From: Saprospiraceae bacterium
Lineage (GTDB): Bacteria; Bacteroidota; Bacteroidia; Chitinophagales; Saprospiraceae
NCBI GenBank assembly: GCA_026993525.1
Contig: JALWSS010000026.1
Span: 29,044 to 93,043 of the forward strand
Reading direction: 5' to 3'
DNA: 64,000 nt
Under the pieces are notes generated by a model. That model did no database searches. It was given only the letters and a program-made list of their open reading frames with translations, and had not been told where the DNA came from. The translations under genes and the position numbers were made by a program. Shown here piece after piece: positions 61,101-64,000 of this stretch. The stretch's first letter is position 1. Each line of letters opens with the position of its first letter.

Positions 61101-62677
61101 GGAGCCGCCAGGGAGCCGATGACAAACCCGACCGCCGCCGGCCCAATACCCAGGCTCGTGGCAAACAGCAGAAAAAACAGGCCGGACCCAGTACCATCGA
61201 AAAAGCACTCATCCGGCCTTTGATGCTGGTTCGCAAACTCCGCCTCAACTACCAGGAGGACTTTGCCACCGTGGTGCCCGGTTACCTGCCCAATACCGAC
61301 ATCCTGGGTATGAATGATTTTGATTCTCCGGGTTGGGGCTTTGTGGCAGGTTTGCAGCCCAACATTGACCTGAATGATTATTACGGCCCCAACGACTGGC
61401 TCTACAACAACTGGGACTGGATCACCGGTGACCAACTACTCAATGCACCTGTGACGCAGAACTACAAACAACAAATGGATGGCAAGCTGACCCTGGAGCC
61501 ATTCAACGACTTCAGGATAGACGTTGAAGCCAGCCGCAGCAAACAGAAGAACCACAGCGAGTTTTTTCGTCGCAACAAAATCCTGGGCAACCCCGATGAG
61601 CGCTTCCAGGAAGAGTTTGAACACCTGATACCGAGTGATTTCGGTTCATTCACGGTTACTTATTCGGCGCTGAAAACCCTGTTTGAAGATGACCTGGTGG
61701 GCTTGTTCCACCAGTTCGAAAACAACAGGGTCATCGTGGCCAAGCGCATCGGCACCGGTACCCACGACAACGACGAAGACGCATCCCTGGGTTATCCGAA
61801 GGGCTATGGCCGCTACCAGCAAAACGTGCTGGTGCCGTCCTTCCTGGCCGCCTACACCGGTGAAGACCCCGCCACCATGGATGTCAGCACGGATTTTATC
61901 AACGACGTGCTGATCAAGACCCTGCCCAAACCCAACTGGCGCCTCACTTACAATGGACTGTCGAAGTTGCCTTTCTTTGAAGACATCTTCTCCAGCTTCA
62001 GCCTCAGCCACGGCTACAAGGGTACCCTGACGGTGAACTCTTTCCAGAGCAACCTCCAGTACGACTTCAATGACCCCACCAAACAGGACCAGACTAAACT
62101 GGATTTCTACACCCGTTTTGAGGTGCCGAACATCATGATCCAGGAGCAGTTCAGCCCGTTGCTGGGTGTGGACATGCGCCTGAAGAATGACATGTCTTTC
62201 AAGGTGGATTACAAAAAGAGCCGTACCCTCAACATGGGCTTTGTGGACAACCGCCTGCACGAGACCAAAGGCTCCGAGCTGACCATCGGTTTTGGCTACA
62301 AGCTGAAGGAAGTGGATTTCGGATTCTTTTCTTCGAAGAAAAAGCGCCGCCGTCCGGGCACGAACAACAACCAGCCGTCGCAGTCTTCCCGCCCGGGCGC
62401 CACCCGAGGCCAGGGCCAGGCCGGAGACCTCGACATCACTTTCGACTTCTCCCTGCGCGATGACATCACCAGCATTTACGAGCTGGATACCGACCTGGTG
62501 GAGCCCTCCCGTGGCAACCGCACCCTGAGCATTCTGCCGCAGGTGACCTATCAACTCAACAAACAGCTCAGCATGCGCTTCTTCTTTGATTATCGTCGCA
62601 ATGAACCGAAAACCTCGCAGGGTTATCCAACCACCAACATCCGAAGCGGTGTGACGGTGAGGTTCTCGCTGAATTGA
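55190..62677 (+). CDS. sprA: T9SS outer-membrane translocon SprA
   Basis: Giant beta-barrel pore of the type IX secretion system, also needed for gliding in relatives. The 2495-residue protein has a signal segment (MMKRTVLPGVLVTGLVFS), an N-terminal SprA repeat region (FDMGIQMNVQGSIGKKLKLS, NYNTQATFDFDNTMKLDYNT) and many alternating beta-strand segments to the end (STRSGVTVRFSLN-like terminus, here IRSGVTVRFSLN). The length agrees with known SprA proteins of about 2400 residues. A low-complexity Arg/Gln insert lies near residues 1965-2005 (RGRVQSRSRSRQGADDKPDR). The ATG pair at 55190 and 55193 starts the signal. It exports the T9SS-tagged proteins encoded earlier in the window. Confidence 0.96.
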   Translation: MMKRTVLPGVLVTGLVFSISYWLLASPNLPANPFTPANVPATSDEKDPVKEDANPVPPTPPQDTIPIEERYDDFLHSPANPFDLHDPPAIEKNVEYDPETGQYIVTESVGEYYFRPPTYMTFEEYLDYRSKQQETQYFRDLAGLSSGGSSTGRLDPIQEIDVKNQLIDRLFGGTEVDIRPQGNIDLTFGVEFSNIQNPSFTQRQQRQGGFDFDMGIQMNVQGSIGKKLKLSTNYNTQATFDFDNTMKLDYNTDAFGEDDIIKKIEAGNVSLPLRGTLIQGSQSLFGLKTEMQFGRLRLTTVASQQKSEREEITLQGGSQFQTFEVFADEYDENRHFFLTHYNRNHFEDALSELPQIKTLFTVQNIQVWVTDTRNATENIRNIVAIADLGETARTTNTSPDLQPPAVPVFTDLNGDPLPDNNANPIYGKLLADRRTRTVEKVVNELRGPNFNLQQGRDFEKVTARQLSPTEFTYHPNLGFISLNVNIQPDQVVGVAFEYSYGDSVYQVGEIAEDIPQNTDTTTQNVLFVKMLKSTTQPVDLPTWDLMMKNVYSIGAFNVSREDFKLDIYYEDPGEGKKRFLPETNLAGIPLLRVFNLDRLNVQNDPQPDGVFDFVEGVTINTRNGRIIFPKLEPFGSALADQFDNPADSAKFVYSQLYTNTQFVAREFAEFNRFTIEGSYKSSVSSEISLGAFNIPPGSVSVSAGGQILREGVDYEVDYNIGRVKILNDAILNAGVPIKVSFEDNTLFGFQTKTMLGLRADYTLNKHVTLGATYLHLFERPYTQKVNIGDDPINNRIFGLDINYSNEAPWLTRLVDKLPLYSTKEKSTITFSAETAALKPGHSKAINEDTADDKDKGGVVYLDDFEGSVSSIDLRSPFIGNNGWVLASVPRNDENNNNPMFPEAERTDTTYPGVNRAYVSWFRIDPSLRNQGVDQGNPYTLPIRQQEIFPNFTPTQQFGDTYAQIFDINFDPARRGSYNFDVPGGTPYSAGLDSDGSLLEPETRWGGIMRALNTNDFQTANIEFIEFWMMSPYLDTTGAIGGNPEAADGGMDGYIYINLGNVSEDILPDSRKFFENGLPGPNTEGRRTTETQWGRVPLSQQITNAFDIDTENRRAQDVGLDGLSDEAERVKFASYLAAVQGGVSPAVYSQIEADPSNDDFVHYRDFPDNTPVLERYSRFFGTEGNTPENTGSTFVMSSTQLPDAEDLDGDRTLNETESYFQYRIPIKYDGDRGIETEGNPFITESITSEDDRRIWYRFRVPLNLLETDPNFKRVGGIRDFRSIRFMRMYFKGFRKKVNFRFATLELVRNQWRRYQQPLGETCLGVDPSDFDQTQFEVNAVNIEENSQRQPFGYALPPGISREQALGVNINALQNEQSLAIELCDLEDGDARGIFKNLNLDLRVFSKLKMFVHAEPNDCGSGLEDIQDGELSVFIRIGSDFKNNFYEYEIPLKISNNFTVPYNAPEYPRVVWPAENDFSINFELLKQIKINRNGSGVAVGDLYMENDPDRPDARVSIKGNPNLGLVKAIMVGVRNPIEGSGCDPADKKSVEVWVNELRVFGLDERGGVAATARIDLQMADLGTFTFSTKYSSIGYGALDQQLAERSREEITQYDIAASLELSKFIPGNTGIRLPFYFQYSKETRNPQYDPYDLDIELKDKLAAADTQEEKDQIKEQAQTVTEIKSYNFTNVRKERTRQDKKPMPWDIANFSFTYAFDETTRRDPIIESDVLTRRRGAIDYTYSRRAGYIEPFKDVIGSDNKALKWVRAINFNPLPNSFSFSTDLDRRFNTTKYRFAGTNPLFNTYYNKQFLWTRNYDLNWDLTKNLKFQFNADNRGVIDEPDETRMLERSMLPATDPMYISDIGQYRRDSVWQSIRNFGRTKSYQHNINLTYNVPLKNFPFMDWVNVKASYRASYGWDAASQAPSARSLGNIIRNGQNRQINGDFDFEKLYNYSKYLKSLNTRRRGRVQSRSRSRQGADDKPDRRRPNTQARGKQQKKQAGPSTIEKALIRPLMLVRKLRLNYQEDFATVVPGYLPNTDILGMNDFDSPGWGFVAGLQPNIDLNDYYGPNDWLYNNWDWITGDQLLNAPVTQNYKQQMDGKLTLEPFNDFRIDVEASRSKQKNHSEFFRRNKILGNPDERFQEEFEHLIPSDFGSFTVTYSALKTLFEDDLVGLFHQFENNRVIVAKRIGTGTHDNDEDASLGYPKGYGRYQQNVLVPSFLAAYTGEDPATMDVSTDFINDVLIKTLPKPNWRLTYNGLSKLPFFEDIFSSFSLSHGYKGTLTVNSFQSNLQYDFNDPTKQDQTKLDFYTRFEVPNIMIQEQFSPLLGVDMRLKNDMSFKVDYKKSRTLNMGFVDNRLHETKGSELTIGFGYKLKEVDFGFFSSKKKRRRPGTNNNQPSQSSRPGATRGQGQAGDLDITFDFSLRDDITSIYELDTDLVEPSRGNRTLSILPQVTYQLNKQLSMRFFFDYRRNEPKTSQGYPTTNIRSGVTVRFSLN

Positions 62678-62695
62678 TGAGGATTTTACATAATC

Positions 62696-62732
62696 AAAAA
62701 TGGCAGCCAGATTGACTTTGGCTGCCATTTTT
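62696..62732 (+). terminator. Rho-independent terminator of sprA
   Basis: AAAAATGGCAGCCA pairs with TGGCTGCCATTTTT around a nine-base loop, 18 bases after the sprA stop. The symmetrical A and T runs may make it work in both directions. Confidence 0.85.
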
Positions 62733-62753
62733 ATGTTGGGGGGGCAGGTGTAG

Positions 62754-63053
62754 TCAAACGATTGACTCAAGTGATTCCAGGCTTTTAAGTCCACCGTTAC
62801 CCCTGCTTTTTTTCACTGGTGTGCTTTTTTCCAGGATACTGACACATGACTTAATGGCCTGAATGATGCTTTGATTTTGATCCTCAATTATCAACAACTC
62901 GATCAATAGCTTTTTAACAAAAGAGTTTCTCCTGTAGGTGTACTGATCCACCATAAACTCATCACCTTGCCCCTGGTGTAACTTAACCATCTTCTGAGCA
63001 TTCAGAATCTGTTCGATTAGATCGTCTATTTTTATTCTTTGAGTTTTGGTCAT
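62754..63053 (-). CDS. 99-residue partner of the DUF6932-like gene
   Basis: A 99-residue helical protein (IDDLIEQILNAQKMVKLHQG, NSFVKKLLIELLIIEDQNQS) with no family I recognise. Its ATG overlaps the stop of the broken DUF6932-like gene (ATGA at 63050-63053), so it was translated as the second gene of a pair. The C-terminal LKSLESLESIV is mildly repetitive. It is still open although its partner is disrupted, so it may be an orphan antitoxin-like or regulatory partner (inference). Confidence 0.6.
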   Translation of the reverse strand: MTKTQRIKIDDLIEQILNAQKMVKLHQGQGDEFMVDQYTYRRNSFVKKLLIELLIIEDQNQSIIQAIKSCVSILEKSTPVKKSRGNGGLKSLESLESIV

Positions 63054-63639
63054 GGTTCAAACAGTAATTTGATGAATCCCTTTTGGTACCTTTTTCCCCT
63101 GCTGTTTCTGGCTGTATTTGAGAAAAGATGATACCAGTACAATCTGTCCGATTTTGTGAATATACTCAAAACGAAGTGGTTTGGGCGGCTCCGCCGCCCA
63201 AACTCCCCATCCACGCTGGACGGGAGTGATGAATTATTCCCAAACCACTTCGAATCGGGTATATATGATGTTTGTGGTTTTCAGGATAAAATTTTACAAT
63301 GTTTGAATCGACTCCATAATCCGAAAAGGTAGTTTCACCTGATAAGTTTTTAAAAACTTGGGGATTTGCATCCACGATCTACCAATCAATAAACGTGACT
63401 ACATCAATATCTTGAGGAGATAGCTTTTTACTGATAAAACTACCGTTTATCCATTGTTCAAAAGACGCATTTACAGCTATTTTTAGCTTTTCCAGGAATC
63501 TTAGATAGCCAATGAACAATTCCCTTCTGGAGTTTACATCCGGGATACCTTCAACAAAGTTTTCCTCAAGGAATGATAGCTCACATTCTAACGGGCGAGG
63601 AGGAGTCAAATATCCTCTGCGGTCAAACATTGCTTTCAT
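63050..63639 (-). pseudogene. DUF6932-like gene broken by a stop codon and an insertion
   Basis: Reading the minus strand, the first part (MFDRRGYLTPPRPLECEL to SPQDIDVVTFIDW) has the nucleotidyltransferase-like core GSFISKKLSPQDIDVVTF. A TAG at 63379-63381 interrupts the frame, which then continues with IVDANPQVFKNLSGETTFSD. At 63163-63261 sits the 99-bp element, copy 3. Removing it with one TA makes KHHI run into FTKSDRLYWYHLFSNTARN, a typical end of this family, finishing at the TGA that overlaps the next gene. Two independent lesions make loss of function very likely. Confidence 0.8.
63163..63261. mobile_element. Miniature palindromic element, copy 3 (inverted)
   Basis: 99 bp, in reverse orientation to copies 1 and 2, ends TACTCAAAACGAAG and CTTCGAATCGGGTA, flanked by TA at 63161-63162 and 63262-63263. 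It is inserted in the DUF6932-like gene. Confidence 0.88.
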
Positions 63640-63798
63640 TGGTCCATAGTTTCAACTTCAACTAAAGGTACTAATTCCTCAGGGCACTGCAAAAAGGGCG
63701 GGTTCAAAAAACCAGGAACGCTGGCAGGGTTCCAAACCGCTGCCAGCGTCGATTCTTCGATTCTTCAATTCTTCAATTCCTCGATTCCTCGATTCCTC

Positions 63799-63898
63799 CC
63801 CGTTTCGGCAAGTGTTAAATCGAGCCTGGCGAGACGTCACTTGCCGTACAAAGGAGAGTTTGCAAGTGCCGCTGCGCTCAACACTTGCAAGAACTGAG
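63799..63898 (+). mobile_element. Second palindromic repeat family, copy B
   Basis: About 100 bases, homologous to 46274-46368 in reverse orientation. Inverted ends GCAAGTGTT and AACACTTGC are perfect 9-bp matches, and an inner pair CACTTGC/GCAAGTG is present. Confidence 0.65.
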
Positions 63899-63940
63899 GA
63901 CTCAGTCTTCAAATTTCCGTCGGAATTAATGAATTGGGGG

Positions 63941-63986
63941 TTTTTGCAGTGGACTCATTCCTCAAATCCTGAGTCCCCTGCAAAAA
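63941..63986. repeat. Long hairpin TTTTTGCAGTGGACTC / GAGTCCCCTGCAAAAA
   Basis: 16-base arms at 63941-63956 and 63971-63986 with one mismatch and a 14-base loop. The left arm in its context (23 bases, starting GGGGGTTTTTGCAGTGG) also occurs exactly at 45728-45750, upstream of the broken toxin pair. Dispersed element or terminator. Confidence 0.6.
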
Positions 63987-64000
63987 GGGCGGGTTCAAAA

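Larger units (their letters stand above)
63640..64000. repeat. Repeat-filled intergenic region at the right edge
   Basis: It contains a perfect 10-bp hairpin (ACGCTGGCAG/CTGCCAGCGT, 63718-63749), GATTCTTC and GATTCCTC tandem units (63750-63798), the second palindromic family copy B, a 22-base word starting TGCAAAAAGGGCGGGTTC at 63688 and again at 63979, and a long inverted repeat at 63941-63986. No gene is recognised. Confidence 0.75.

Noticed and set aside
60101..61435. Long minus-strand open frames within sprA
   Set aside because: They are antisense to conserved SprA coding sequence and show no domain.
63166..63375. Separate small protein starting at a GTG
   Set aside because: It is the middle of the DUF6932-like gene in the same frame, reading into the inserted element.

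Overview
The window is a chromosomal segment from a member of the Bacteroidota, probably close to Saprospirales (inference). The main evidence is a full-length SprA, the outer-membrane pore of the type IX secretion system (T9SS). Three secreted proteins carry T9SS C-terminal sorting domains, and the acpP-fabF-rnc and ruvA-sprA neighbourhoods fit the phylum. Shine-Dalgarno sites are scarce, and TAnnTTTG-like -7 elements occur. I saw no rRNA, tRNA or CRISPR array.

Layout. 1-4.4 kb: the end of an OmpR-type response regulator, a DJ-1/PfpI lipoprotein, aroA and anmK. 4.4-15.9 kb: a complete [NiFe]-hydrogenase locus. On the minus strand run the small subunit, large subunit, cytochrome b, maturation protease and a c-type cytochrome lipoprotein. 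On the plus strand, divergently, run a small His-rich membrane protein and hypA, B, F, C, D, E. The small subunit has both extra cysteines that mark oxygen-tolerant group 1d enzymes. 16-30.7 kb: mostly housekeeping genes: an aminotransferase, TPR proteins, two sugar nucleotidyltransferases, MlaE/MlaF-type ABC genes, dut, pyk, acpP, fabF and rnc. 30.7-38.2 kb: fused 5-oxoprolinase, a DUF1648 protein and uvrA. 38.7-42.5 kb: a repeat-rich surface protein and an M4 metalloprotease with a T9SS tail.

42.5-46.6 kb is an accessory island. An AAA/ABC-type ATPase and a 156-residue partner are bracketed by 133-bp direct repeats, each carrying the start of a type I restriction methylase gene (hsdM). Next to them are a palindromic mobile element, a TPR-like protein whose ends are encoded by simple repeats, the wreck of a DUF433/PIN-like toxin-antitoxin pair, and an 86-bp tandem repeat apparently copied from the 3' end of mnmE. 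46.6-62.7 kb: mnmE, a ureohydrolase, an RDD membrane protein, secreted proteins, ruvA and sprA. 62.7-64 kb: a second two-gene accessory module whose first gene (DUF6932-like) is broken by a nonsense codon and by a third copy of the palindromic element.

The most notable result is a miniature transposable element of 99-113 bp in three copies (6051, 44794, 63163), each flanked by TA. Removing the third copy plus one TA restores an open frame through the DUF6932-like gene, which is direct evidence of insertion. The ATPase plus partner pair is the best candidate for an undescribed, probably defence-related, system. Functions for both accessory modules are inference from sequence and context only.
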